Positions 42,487 through 53,578 of a stretch of DNA of 64,000 nt are shown here, in pieces. Source of the DNA: Paraconiothyrium sp. Pb-2020 (lineage: Eukaryota > Ascomycota > Dothideomycetes > Pleosporales > Didymosphaeriaceae); the NCBI GenBank assembly GCA_022419385.1, contig JAJUBI010000007.1:219768-283767 (forward strand), in the 5' to 3' direction. Each line of letters starts with the position of its first letter. Position 1 is the first letter of the stretch. The notes below the pieces were generated by a model, which was given only the letters and a program-made list of their open reading frames with translations, made no database searches and had not been told where the DNA came from. A program made the position numbers and the translations under genes.

Positions 42487-44128
42487 ATGTCGGTCCCGTC
42501 CGCCGAGGACATCGCAGAGCTGCAGAGGGAGTGCCATCCTTTCCCTGATTATGTCGACTTCATCCATGGTCGGCCTACATCGTACGAACGAGTGATGGAT
42601 ATTGGACCTCGACTGGAAAATGGACAATGCGACCAGGCTGCCTTGGAGCATACCGCTATGGGAACCCTCACGGTGCCTCCCGATGGGCCTGACACACCCA
42701 CGCTGTACCAGCTTCATCCAACCAATAGCTCCCAGTACAGGTATGTGTCCGATGCTTCCTACTCATAGCAGTCGCTAACACCATTATCAAAGCGTCCCTC
42801 CTGCGCCTGCACCAACTGAAGCCTCGTATCCAAGCCCTCAGTCGATGAATGGAGGACCTTCGGCATCGGTGAGTGGGCATGGAATGGTACATCATGGTCC
42901 GTCAGCGCGTGCAAGCCTTCAGCAAAAATTCTCCATGTTGACCGCAGGCGATGGCTCATTTCTGAGTGACGGACCCTCGTCTCCAATGCATAGAGATGAG
43001 GTAGCACGATTGCGTGCACTAGTTGAACGAAATGTAGCTCTCTACCACTCAGGCCAACTAGGATCGTCCCCTCCATGGTTCACCAACCCGACGGCAAGCG
43101 TACCGCCGGCAAGCCAAGCTCCGATCGTGCCCCAAAACCCACCGCAAAGCCAGGCTCAACCGCGCCCTCAATCGGCGAGTGAAGCAACGCCACACCATGC
43201 TCCATCAATGGGTGCACGCTTTCAACAAGATTTGGCTTTGTGGTATGCCGACCTAAAAGCAAAATTACCTGGACAGACTCCGGCAAATCATCCAGCAGGT
43301 CAAGCTGCAACAAAGCCCCCGAACTTGTCGCAAACCCAGCCTCAAACAACCCCTACAGGGGCTCCGCAATCTGGACGTTCAGGTCCATCACCTGCACCCC
43401 CTCCATACTCCGCACAAGGGCCTCCGCAATCTGCACATTCGGGTCCATCACTTGTACCGCCCCCAAATCCTGGACAGAACGCTTCCTCGGCATCACCTGT
43501 TCCTGGTTCGACTATACGCATGTTGCAGCGCGACGATCTACTGAGACTTCCAGGTTATAACTGGATCTCGCAACAGGTTCGAGTTAGCACCAACGCCAGA
43601 ATCAATCACCTTTGTGACATCACACAGAATGTGAATGTCCCCCTAGCCGCCCGTGGTGCAGCTATGCGCGAAGTCCAAGACATATCCATGCGTGTGCACC
43701 AAAAACGTCAAGAAGCGTAACTCATCCCTCGTATTCCAAGCTTACGATTCGATGCTAATCCACTCAGGTTCTACAACATCATGTATAAGTACATGCCTAA
43801 GATCTACGACAACATAACCTTCATCAAGTTCTACCCCACCGGCAACGACGTACCATGGCGTCGCCAGGAACTCATCGATTTCGAAAAACAGTTCAAGGGG
43901 CATATGTGGGACTACATGATGCGGCTCGTCACAGAAATGCAAAAGACTCGTTTGACGGGGGCAGCACCTTATACCGCGATTCCTGGCTGGCTCGAGAGGT
44001 GGAACAAGGTGCGTGCGGAACGTGCGGAATGGGAGCGGAAACGCACGCTCTACATGGCGGCTCAGGAGGGGGAAGCGGAGCAGTCGAAGGGCGAAAGCTC
44101 CCCGTTGCCACAGTGGAAAGGGTTTTGA
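42487..44128 (+). CDS. Unknown Pro/Gln/Ser-rich protein with conserved-looking C-terminal helix region
   Basis: Three exons: 42487-42740, 42793-43716 and 43768-44128; 512 residues, phases 2 and 2. The second intron begins in what otherwise reads as a stop (GCGTAA), and its removal joins QKRQEA to FYNIMYKYMPKIYDNITF in frame; ACTCAG acceptor and CTAAT branch support it. Residues ~85-310 are disordered, with a direct repeat (GPSPAPPPYSAQGPPQSAHS then GPSLVPPPNPGQ, shortened here). The C-terminal 140 residues are aromatic and charged (YPTGNDVPWRRQELIDFEKQ, WDYMMRLVTEMQKTR, WLERWNKVRAERAEWERKR). No known domain, signal peptide or membrane segment. I cannot assign a function. Confidence 0.75.
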
Positions 44129-44576
44129 TATCTGCTTGGGGAGAAGAGTTCTGCGACGAATAGTCCGACATGGAGAGCTCTGCGACAAAGAGTCTGGGGA
44201 ATGATTTGGTAAAATTTGCAAGAGTCATGGCTTAGTGATGGTCTTGCATGCGCGATAATCTCTGGTTCTACACGCGTACGTACACGAGGCTGGCGTTCAC
44301 AGCGCCCTTGCTTCGATAGCACGATGGCTCGAGACTTGCCATTGGCCCACGATACGGCTTCATAGGCCGATTTCATAGATCACAGCGACGACAATTCTCA
44401 ATCACTCACGCCTACCACCAAAACCCAAAGAGGTCTCAATACGAAAATAGTTTTATACACGTGAAGCATTCCGCCCACACTACTTAATAAGAAGATATAT
44501 ATACAAGAATATCCGAGTCCGCCAAAGTCTACCCTACCCTAACCGTCTATGCAAAAGGCCGTTGATCTGATCTTCT
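44129..44576. other. Convergent intergenic spacer
   Basis: Between the unknown Pro/Gln-rich gene and the end of the cellobiose dehydrogenase gene. No gene seen; probably two 3' untranslated regions. Confidence 0.45.
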
Positions 44577-47344
44577 CTATGCGTTGACGCACTGCGAGTA
44601 CCAGTCGTTCATCTTCGTGCACGTACCCGTCGCGCACTGCGTCGGGCCGGTGTAGCTCCGTCCGCCGCACTGGCCGTACAGCTGTACTGTGCCGCTGGAT
44701 GCACCGCTTCCAGATGTAGGGGTTGCTGCGGGAGCAGAGGCAGCGGGTGCGGATGTAGGGTTCGATGCGGGCGCTGAGGCGACGCCGGTGCCGATGGGGG
44801 CTGCGCTGGATGCTGGGACTCCAGTTCCAGGGGCACCAGACGACGCAGTGCCGTTTGTCGCGGCGCTGGAAGAAGGGATGGACGCGGGTGCAGATGCGAC
44901 GGCGCTGCTGGCAGATTCAGGAGCGGAGGTAGCCGTTCCCGACGCAGGCGCGCTCGACGAAGTGTCCGTCTCGTTCGCCGTGGAGGTGCCCTTCAGCGCG
45001 AGGATCTTCGCCACAGCGTGCTCGGCGACGACCATGACGGTGGCTTGGGTGTTGCCGGTAGGGAGATCGGCGTGGATGGAAGCATCGACTACGAAGAGGT
45101 TGTCGGTGCCGTAGACCTGGGCGTTTGTGTCTACGACGACGCCGGCGTCGCCCTTGGTTCCCATCTTCGCGGTGCCGACCCAGTGCGAGCCGGTGACGTG
45201 CTCCTTGATGAGGTCGGCGCCGGTGACGTTGCCGGTGGCGGTGGTGCTGCCGGCGGAGAGGAAGGAGAGAGTCGAGTTCGGGGCGTTGGTCATCGAGAGG
45301 AGGCGGTCCATGAAAGCGGTGATGGCTTCCTTGTCCTCGTCGGTCTGGAGCCACGGCTCCTTGGTGAGCTCAGTGGCGCCGTCGGCGGTAATGCCCAGGC
45401 TACCGACTGAAGTGAGTCCGTGGGTGAGATAGACCTTGATCTGGATTGTGTTGTTGGCGGGACCATTGCATGTGCCCTGGATGAACATCTCAGAGCCGCT
45501 CGTGGTGTTGACGGACGTCCAGAAGTTCAATCGCTGGCCTGACTGAGCGAGCACACCAGATGCCTTGGCGAACTGGTCAATGACGGTCTGGTTGGGGGCA
45601 GTAAGGTCGGTTGTCGCGACAGCGCTCAAGGGCTCCGAAGTCTTGAACTTGAGGGTGAAGATAACGTGGTCCTTGATCTCGGCACCGACAGGGAGATCGA
45701 TCCAGTCAGATTCGGCGGGAAGAGTCACGCCGCTAGAGCCGGATTGCACGGTCTGCAATTGCTCTGCTGGGCCGATTCCACTGTTGAAGAGGATGCGAGG
45801 GGTGGACATAGCACCAGACGAAAGAATGACCTTACCACCGGCGTTGATGTTGTAGATCACACGCTCGCCCGCCGCGTTTTCGGTCTCGACACCGCTGATG
45901 GTAGTGCCACTGCGGACGGCACGGACAACCTTAGTGTTGAGCATCAACTCGAAGTTGTCGAGCTTCTGGGCTTCTGGAAGATAGTTGCGGACAGGACCAG
46001 CGCGCATGCCGTTCTTTAGATCCCACGGCGGGCGTCCGTACACGTCTTGTCGGGCGTTGTTGTCACCTTCGATCAAGTCCGTCTCCGAGAATCCGTTTGA
46101 TCCGAGGAATTTTGACAGCACACCATATGCCTCGTCGTTGTAGCGGACACCGTCCTCAGAGCCGTGGTTCTGGCCAGGGTTGCGCTCGTAAAGCTTGTCA
46201 GCAGATGCGGAAACATCGCTCCACTTCCAGCCAGTGGGCCACTTGTCGTCGAAATCGCGAGACTGGGGCTTGACAAACATCATAGCTGTACTCAGTAAGA
46301 ATGAATGCTTTCAAATAATCACGTGCAATACATACCGTTGACCATGGTGCCACCACCAAGAAGGCAACCAGCTTGATCAGCTGTGTCAGTGCAGAGCTTG
46401 TTCTCACCGGCCTGGTTGAGGTAGTAGTCGAGACCAGGAACATCGTACATGGTGACGGAGCTGTTCCAGGAAAGAGTGTCGTTGTTTCCAGTGAAAGCAA
46501 GCGAAGGGCCACCACGCTCCAACAGAAGAACGGAAGCGCCGCTCTCGGCGATGCGCTCTGCAGCGATGATACCGGCAGGACCAGCACCGCAAACGATGTA
46601 GTCGTAGGTCGAGTCCGAAATGGTCGCCGTCGTGTTGGTAGGAGTTGTGGTGTTTGATGACCCTCCACCTGTGATTGGGGTGGTCGAGTTGCCAGTGGAG
46701 TTGCCAGAGCCGCCGGAGCTTCCTGTGGCCATGGCAGCCCACGTCTCGAAATCAGCGCTCTGGGCGTCGGCCACAGTCATACCAAAGGACCCGTAGCCTC
46801 CGTTGTGCATGTTGAGGGTGGCAGAAGCGGATGAGGGGTCGGTGAGAGCGGTGTCTGAGAACGCCCAGCTGAGGACGCTGCTAGTGCCAGAGAGGACAAG
46901 GCCCTTTGCCGCAGTATCGGCAATACAGTTCTTGCAAAGGAAAGTGTAGGAGAAGGCGGTGTCATTCACGAAAGTTCCATCGGGAATAGTAGTCATGGAG
47001 AAGTCTCCAGTGACCACAGCAGGGTTGGTGTACCCGGTAGTCTGGCGGAAAGACGAGATGATCTCTCCGTCGTGAGGCCATGCAGCAATAAGAACACTAC
47101 TGGCCATCGTCTGACCCAAAGGGAATCCTGCCCAGCCTCCATCGTTGGTGATAGGAGCGACTAGCTGTGCGATAAGGTCGGTTGTGGGGTTTTCAGGCAG
47201 CGCATAACCAAGCTTGTAGCCTGATGAATGTGAGAATCCATTGAAAGTAATGCCAGTTTTCTCGTCGGTATAGACGGATGCTGTGAGTTGAGCTGTGGCA
47301 CGCAACGCCAACAAGGTTGAAGAAAGAAAGAGTGAACGGGACAT
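44577..47344 (-). CDS. Cellobiose dehydrogenase with CBM1 (AA8-AA3_1-CBM1)
   Basis: Two exons, 46336-47344 and 44577-46285, joined in phase 1 across a 50 bp intron (GTATGT...CAG); 905 residues. Order: signal peptide (MSRSLFLSSTLLALRATAQ), haem b cytochrome domain AA8 (~20-215), Ser/Thr/Gly linker, FAD-dependent GMC dehydrogenase AA3_1 starting YDYIVCGAGPAGIIAAERI with its GxGxxG motif, then a long Ala/Ser/Pro linker and a fungal cellulose-binding module (YGQCGGRSYTGPTQCATGTC...WYSQC). The catalytic His/Asn pair lies in GSHWVGTAKMG and TGNTQATVMVVAEHA. The enzyme oxidises cellobiose and lactose and passes electrons through the cytochrome to lytic polysaccharide mono-oxygenases. A CBM1 marks the class IIA ascomycete type. 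A Zn2Cys6 regulator lies directly upstream. Confidence 0.95.
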
Positions 47345-48616
47345 CGTGCTGTTTAGTGTGAATGAGTGTGCGGCACGGCCAAAAAGAATGAAATGCCTTC
47401 AAGGCAAGAAGAGAATGCAGTTCAACGAACGAAAGAAAGCTGGAAAGTGCTGATAGAGAGCATGCTCGAGGGGCCAAGCCACGTTATGTAGTCTTGGGCC
47501 AGACATTAGTCTCACTCGTGGGTCTACGCAATCTTGAATTTTGCAGATGCGCAGCCAAACACGTCCACGAAGATACTGCTGACCTTGGCTAGGCGCTATA
47601 CACTCCGAGACCCGCCATTTTGGAGCAGAACGATCCAGAAACATGGGCCGGGAACGGTTGACAGAAATGAGGTCCGATGTCAAGTGGGAACATCCCGTGT
47701 GACATTGATTAAGTGACGACGTAGGCTCTAGGCGCCAATGAAAATGGGTGCACGCTAGTCCGTATACAGGTCGTTGGTGTTGTTTCAAGAGGCTCGAATT
47801 GCTCACTAGCGAACGTTTCGAAACTGCCCAAGGCTAGAACGCATGAAAAGTCGACGCGAAACGTCTCGTTTGGTGGTGGGACCAATATGTTCGCATGTCG
47901 AGCTGGCAATTGGTGAGACAAATCGGCGCTTTAAAGATGGCATGTTACCTCGTCGTTCCAGTAGAGTAACGGGCCGAGCGACCAATATGCGCGATAAGAC
48001 GCATAGTCGCGCCCGCCAAAAGTTTTGAATAGCTGTACGCACCGAGGATTGCGCTTTTGAGACGAGGTAGTGTCTGCGGTTGGAAAAAGCTTTATCCACA
48101 GGGGTTGCTGAATTATGTAGGGCTGCACTTGGCACTGCTATGCCTGTAACCCGCGCGCCTCTTCTCGTCCTCGTGTCTCCGGGTATTTCGTAGTGGGCCT
48201 GGCTGTGTAGTTATCAGGAGATTTATGATGTCCTGTACAAGGCTCGCTGTTGAGCATACGCTCAGGTTCATGGATTAATGACGATATCAGGGTTCTTCGC
48301 TGACTTGAGTCATCGGGCAGGATGGGATTGGATCGATACCTCGCCGATGCAAACGACAATGGATGTACGATGCAATATCCGGTGGACAGCGTTGTGGATA
48401 AGTCGCAGTACGCACGACAGATATCGGAGATAAATGGGTTGGAAGGGAGGAAGTGGGCCACGTTCTAGTTCCCGAAGTGGAGCAAACCTCGGCTCGTGGG
48501 TCGTTACGCCTTGAGAGGTCCTTCCGTCTCTCCCACAACGACCTTCACTGCTTTACACATTAACACGCTCAACGACGACAGCGCCAAAGTACTTCCCAAA
48601 GAGTTCTCCGCACTCG
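47345..48616. promoter_or_regulatory. Promoter region of cellobiose dehydrogenase, 1.27 kb
   Basis: Upstream region of CDH and 3' flank of the Zn2Cys6 gene. No gene supported. I could not point to a convincing paired carbon-catabolite (CreA, SYGGRG) or Xyr1 site by eye. Confidence 0.45.
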
Positions 48617-50124
48617 CTATGAGAGATAGAACATATGCAGCCCATCCTCCAACGCCCTAAGTTCTGGATGAAACGCGACCGGCTCCGCACTAGGCATGCG
48701 CAACTTACGCCCAAGTCGCTTGAGCGTCTGTTCCGCATAGTCTCTCAAGTCTTCAGGCACTAACGTTGCTCCTCGAACCGATGAAAGTGGCCACAGCAAG
48801 GTAGCCGCCCATGCTACACTGAACGTTCTGGTCTCCATGAATTGTGAAACTGTTGCGCAGATATCCGCCGCCATTTGCCCAACATTCCGTTCGGCCTGAG
48901 CCTTTATGGCAGCGGCAGAGGAACCCGAGAGCAGAGACGCGTGGCCATAAATGATTCCGTTCAGAAGCATTCGAGTCATCCGGATCGAATTCCAGATTTG
49001 GGCTGTGCGAGGTCTTGGATACTGGTGGAATAGCCGCCAATACACCTCCGGGTCGTCTTGGACGACGTTACGGCATCTCCAGATCGGTAAAAGAGTCTCG
49101 AGGAAGCTCAGATACTTATCGTCCATCCTCCTTGTTGATTCGATGATCTTGTTCGTGGTCAAGTTTCCTTCAGCAATCTCCGCGAATAAATTTGCCACTT
49201 CACCCGTATAGCTCGTCAGGCGGTATATTGGGCGCTTGTCATGGTGTTGCCGAAGAGCTTCAATCTGCAGCTTGATGATGTCTTGAGGTATTCGCTCGCA
49301 TAGACGAATACTGCTGACAGAGACTATGTTCGTTACGTGCGTGAAAAGCTGACGGCCGACCTCTGTCTCGAGCTGAGAGCTACCACGAAGCCTAACGAGG
49401 CTAAGAGCGCCTTGTATGTGGGTTGTCCAGTTGTCTGGAATCCCCGCTCCGGTCCAAATCATTGTCTCAAAGAGACTCAACAACAGCACCGAGACGAGTG
49501 TTGCATCTTGCAAAGCGGTGGCCGGACATGATAACGCCAAGTTGGTCTCGGTCAACGCCTTCGCGTATGAGCTACGCGCCTTTTCCATTACCAGTGGCTC
49601 GCCAACTTCCCAAGCGAGCCGCGCTTTCGACGCGGCTTCGATGGCCGCTGCGAGTGACGCATCAGGTCCGAAGGTTGTATATATACTCAACAGATACTCG
49701 AAGCGGCTTTCCGGCACGTAAGATGACATGAAATGTGCGAGTGCTATATCTTCGATTGGGGGCCCCAGGCTCCATTGCGGGAGAACTATCCGTCTCTCGT
49801 TGGGGTTCAATGGTAGGACTACCAAGCTATCATTCGGAGAGACATCACCACGATTGCCCTTTATCCGGGCGGCTTTCTTGGAATAAGCTTCCTGTGCCTT
49901 TCTCTTGACTTTGACACTTTCGTCACGGAAGGTTTGTTCCAATGGATCGCGATAACCCGGACAGACTATGCGCATGCGCTTGCATTGCGAACAACCAGAC
50001 TTGTCTTTGTCACACTACTTTCCATTAGAAACCGGGAAGATGCACGCCTTGCTACCTCACTTACTCTGATACGCCTTGTTCGACAAGCGAAGCATGCTTC
50101 AGATGGTTTTCCGCGATACACCAT
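48617..50124 (-). CDS. Zn2Cys6 transcription factor
   Basis: Two exons: 50065-50124 and 48617-50014; 485 residues. The short first exon encodes MVYRGKPSEACFACRTRRIR and the phase-0 splice completes the binuclear cluster: C11, C14, C21, C28, C31, C38 with C-x2-C-x6-C-x6-C-x2-C-x6-C spacing. Without the 50 bp intron (GTAAGT...CTAAT...TAG) the domain is cut in half, so gene models starting at MRIVCPG are truncated. The rest is the helical regulatory region of the fungal-specific type (LVSVLLLSLFETMIWTG, WTTHIQGALSLVRLRG), where WxxHxxGAxxLxxLRG is characteristic. It likely binds CGG-containing sites in the nucleus. Target genes are unknown; the neighbour CDH is a candidate by position only. Confidence 0.92.
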
Positions 50125-51197
50125 GATTGTTCGTCTTCACCGCGGGCTCACAAACGTACCCAGGAGCGGGTCGCTGAACAGTCCTTGAAGAAGCAAGCGT
50201 TTCGTATGACTCTGGTGACGCTGATCGCTGTTCCTGCAGACTAACATCACAAAGCTTGTCGTGGCTTAGCAAAAGCTTACGCATACTAGTGACCCGAGGG
50301 ATGCGATTCGTTGAACCAGGATTCGAAGCCACTGCTTGCCCAAGCCACGAACGGCGCTTCCTTGGGTGGAAACTACCGCAGAATACGGTGAGTATGGCCA
50401 GGAACAACTGTGTACTTTCGTAATGCAAGAACTGGGACCGATAGCAACGTGGGGCTCTGTTGGCTCGGAGACACAAGTACGCTACGAAGTTTAGTTGAGT
50501 CCCCACATATCTATCGAGAGACATCCCTCAATACGCTAGAACAGAAAGGCTGCGCGAGGTACATCTCTAGTCAACGGCGACGCCGACATAGAACCTTCCG
50601 GGAATCTTCCGTCACGACTGTCGCTTAGCTCCGACATCCCACTGAACCGAGATGTGCAGCCTCTCTACGTACGGCTTCAATAGCCACAAGATCCCCTCTG
50701 CGCAAATTGCATCAATTCGTAAAATTTGGTAGAGGGTGGATGATCCACGATCGTTCAGCCTACGTCTTCCCGGAAATGGAAAGCTTGCTGGACTTTAGTT
50801 CACTTGTACAGCCGCATGATAGCTAGCTTAGCCGCACCGAAGCATCAGATTCATGTTGGTGTCGAGTCAACATCAATTGCAGTCCACAGGGTAAAGGCCC
50901 TGATTAACAGACCGTTGTGGAGGACTCATCTTCGCTGGAGGCTGAGGATGATCGACCCCGCTAACGCAACGCTAGCCTCGTAGGATTACCTTGCCTATTA
51001 CGGCATGCATCACGAAAGCTGTAGACGCAGTCAAGAGCAAGGCGGCTGTGAAGCTCCTCGAAAACATAAAGATAAGGTTCTCAGAAGATGATGCAGCTCA
51101 TCATTCACCACCGCTTCACTCATCTCCTACGCCTCGTCTCCATAACTTGAAGACCTCGTTCAAATCCACATTTCACAGTCCTGTCACCAGAACCACC
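50125..51197. promoter_or_regulatory. Divergent intergenic region, 1.07 kb
   Basis: Between the Zn2Cys6 gene and the DUF7702 gene. No supported gene. The frame entering from 50991 is an N-terminal extension of the DUF7702 frame that begins at a non-ATG codon. Confidence 0.45.
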
Positions 51198-51962
51198 ATG
51201 TGGCACGCCCACGATACGGTAGCTCTAATCGAGCTCATCTTTTACATCCCCACCATCTTCGTCTCAGCCTACGTCTGCTACAAGCACGGCTTCAAGCGCA
51301 GCAGCGGCTGGCTCTACACCCTAATCCTCTGCTTCATCCGCATAATCGGCAGCATATGCCAATTCGTGTCCAACACAAACCCATCCACCGGCCTCCTCCA
51401 GACCATCTTCATCCTCGACTCCGTAGGCCTCTCGCCCCTCCTGCTAGCTACACTAGGCGTCCTCAACCGCTTCGTCGACTTCATCAACGCACGATCCGCA
51501 CCGACGTTCACGATACGTCACTTCCGCATCTTACAGCTCGTGCTTATGCTCGGCCTCATCCTATCGATTGTCGGAGGCACGAGTATCTCGCCGTCGGCTG
51601 ATGGGTCGTATACGCCGCCTACAACTAGCAAGGTCGGCGTCGTGCTGTATATTGTTGGCTTCGTGGCTATCCTCTTCATACTTGCTGTGTCGGTTCCACG
51701 CCGGCATGTTGTTCCGGGGCGCGAGAGACATGTTCCTATCGCCATCTTCATGGCGCTGCCGTTCATTGCGGTGCGGCTGTTGTATTCTATCCTCGCTGTG
51801 TTTGTGCATGATCATACGTTCAGCGTTGCGACTGGGAGCGTGGCGGTGAACATTGGGATGTCGGTCGTGGAGGAGTTTTTTGTTGTGGGGTTGTATGTGC
51901 TCTTGGGGGTTTGGTTGGAGAAGGTAGAGGCTGCGCCCAAGGGTTTTGCAAATGGCGCGTGA
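51198..51962 (+). CDS. Seven-helix integral membrane protein, DUF7702-like
   Basis: Single exon, 254 residues from MWHAHDTVALIELIFYIP; upstream in-frame sequence lacks an ATG that improves the model. Seven hydrophobic segments can be read: IELIFYIPTIFVSAYVC, LYTLILCFIRIIGSICQF, SVGLSPLLLATLGVLNRFVD, ILQLVLMLGLILSIVGG, VGVVLYIVGFVAILFILAVS, IFMALPFIAVRLLYSILAVF and VVEEFFVVGLYVLLGVWLE. The arrangement and the KRSSGWLY loop fit the fungal DUF7702 group of receptor-like proteins. No catalytic or ligand site is evident; function unknown. The C-terminal tail is very short (VEAAPKGFANGA). Confidence 0.82.
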   Translation: MWHAHDTVALIELIFYIPTIFVSAYVCYKHGFKRSSGWLYTLILCFIRIIGSICQFVSNTNPSTGLLQTIFILDSVGLSPLLLATLGVLNRFVDFINARSAPTFTIRHFRILQLVLMLGLILSIVGGTSISPSADGSYTPPTTSKVGVVLYIVGFVAILFILAVSVPRRHVVPGRERHVPIAIFMALPFIAVRLLYSILAVFVHDHTFSVATGSVAVNIGMSVVEEFFVVGLYVLLGVWLEKVEAAPKGFANGA

Positions 51963-52541
51963 GTGGGGAATGGTCAGGGGTCCCAGTGAAGCTGGTTGCT
52001 GGGCTGAGGAGCGATCTCATTCTTTTCTATACATGCGGATTTAATCGATATAGATTTCACACCTAGCATCTTCGTGTGCGCACTACAAATAATGATTAGT
52101 GAGTGAACCTGAGAAATTCTCTACATCGAACAACATCTTGTGGATGTAAGCGATTTCGAGCAGATGTTGCCTCCACCTATACCATGCAGGCAGAACACTC
52201 ATACCAGTTGGTCTGATTGATAGTGCAGAGCTGCTCCTTCTCAAAGATGCTATTACCAAATTCTACTGCCAGCGTCGACGTCGCATTGCTTTGGGCGAGG
52301 TACATGACAATGAATGGTGTAACGTTCAACAGTCTCAAAGCGTACCTCGTGGACTAGATTGCGGCTCGGGCACCCTACTGCTGGTGTCGGGCACTATCAC
52401 ACTCCCATCACATTGCGTCACCTGTAGTATTGCTGACTCCTCAAAGAAATTTATATATATATATATATGAATATATATGTGTACTCGCATTGTTCTTTGT
52501 CGACGATCAAGTTCTTCTAATCCTCGAAAAACCGACACAGC
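51963..52541. other. Intergenic region with (TA)n tract
   Basis: Promoter of the DUF6594 gene. Contains the TA microsatellite listed separately; nothing else noted. Confidence 0.45.
52452..52468. repeat. (TA)n microsatellite, possible TATA region
   Basis: Eight TA dinucleotides followed by a second short ATATATAT run. It lies about 75-90 bp upstream of the DUF6594 start codon and may serve as its TATA region. Confidence 0.6.
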
Positions 52542-53578
52542 ATGTTCTACGAGCAAATTCCTGAGGGTACGCTACCGAAATGGCAAACACTTGCTCACGA
52601 GTTGGACGCTTGTGTTCCCGGGTATCCTAGACTAGCACGCGAGATGGAGCAGAGGCCAACAAGTACCATCTTTCGTCGATTTTCAGCACTGAATGCACGA
52701 AACTTGCTTTACCTACAGCGCGACTTAACTATGCTTGAGAACCGTTTGAAGCAAATCGAGTATAGAGACAGTAAGTCGACGAAGGGCTTCAGGCAACACT
52801 ATGCAAAAGACTCCAACAACCTACACTATTCGACAGCTTTTGATGATTCAGCGCAATGGAATCTTATGCTCCAGATTCGGGAGAGGTTGAAAGAGTACAG
52901 TACGTATATCTACACGTCGCTATCCGCACCTCTCAAAAGACTGATGGCAAGCAGACGAGGCTTTGGTCCTCCAATCCATCATACGGAAACTTCCTGTACC
53001 TGATGATTACGATGTCAACGACATCAGCTGTTTCATCCACTTGCCACAAGGTATGAACGCTCCATTGAGTGGCTCCGACAAATGGACCTGGGGATCACCC
53101 TACAAGCCTCATCTACAAGCCGAAGACCTTGTTACGCTCGAGCCCCGGCGAAAAGAAGATTGGTTCTCTGGTTTCGTCTCCGAACACGCAATACGCTACA
53201 TACAATGGCCTCTCAAGCTTTTCCAGTCCAAGAAGAAGCGAGAACAACACCATGGAATGGTGACATACCATGATAGCACTGTATATCGGGCCACCTACAT
53301 CATCATTGGCACTTTGGCCGGCCTAGCGCCTATACTGAGCATCATCTTCTTGATGAGTTTGCATACAATGGAGGCCAGACTATGGACAGCTGCTCTGTTC
53401 AATGTAGGGATTGCGTTCAGCCTGCAACTGTTCACCGAGGCGAGGCGAATGGACATATTTGCTATTGCGGCCGCGTTAGTATAACACAAGTTGATTCACC
53501 TACTAAAATGCTAATTCATACAGGTTTGCTACGGTGCAGGTTGTCTTTATTAGTCAAACATTGGATAATGGCCCCTAG
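52542..53578 (+). CDS. DUF6594-domain membrane protein
   Basis: Three exons: 52542-52899, 52955-53474 and 53524-53578; 310 residues, phases 1 and 2. The N-terminal cytosolic part carries the family landmarks YPRLAREME, IFRRFSALNARNLLYLQRDL and LxxKLxEYNEALVLQS (the last formed by the first splice). The C-terminus has three transmembrane segments: YIIIGTLAGLAPILSIIFLM, WTAALFNVGIAFSLQLF and IFAIAAAFATVQVVFIS; the last is completed by exon 3. This N-soluble, three-helix C-terminal layout is standard for DUF6594, a fungal-specific family common near HET and signalling genes but without known function. Confidence 0.88.

Noticed and set aside
50290..50340. B-box-like GCTTCGAATCC on the minus strand
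   Set aside because: No matching A box at tRNA distance and no cloverleaf pairing.
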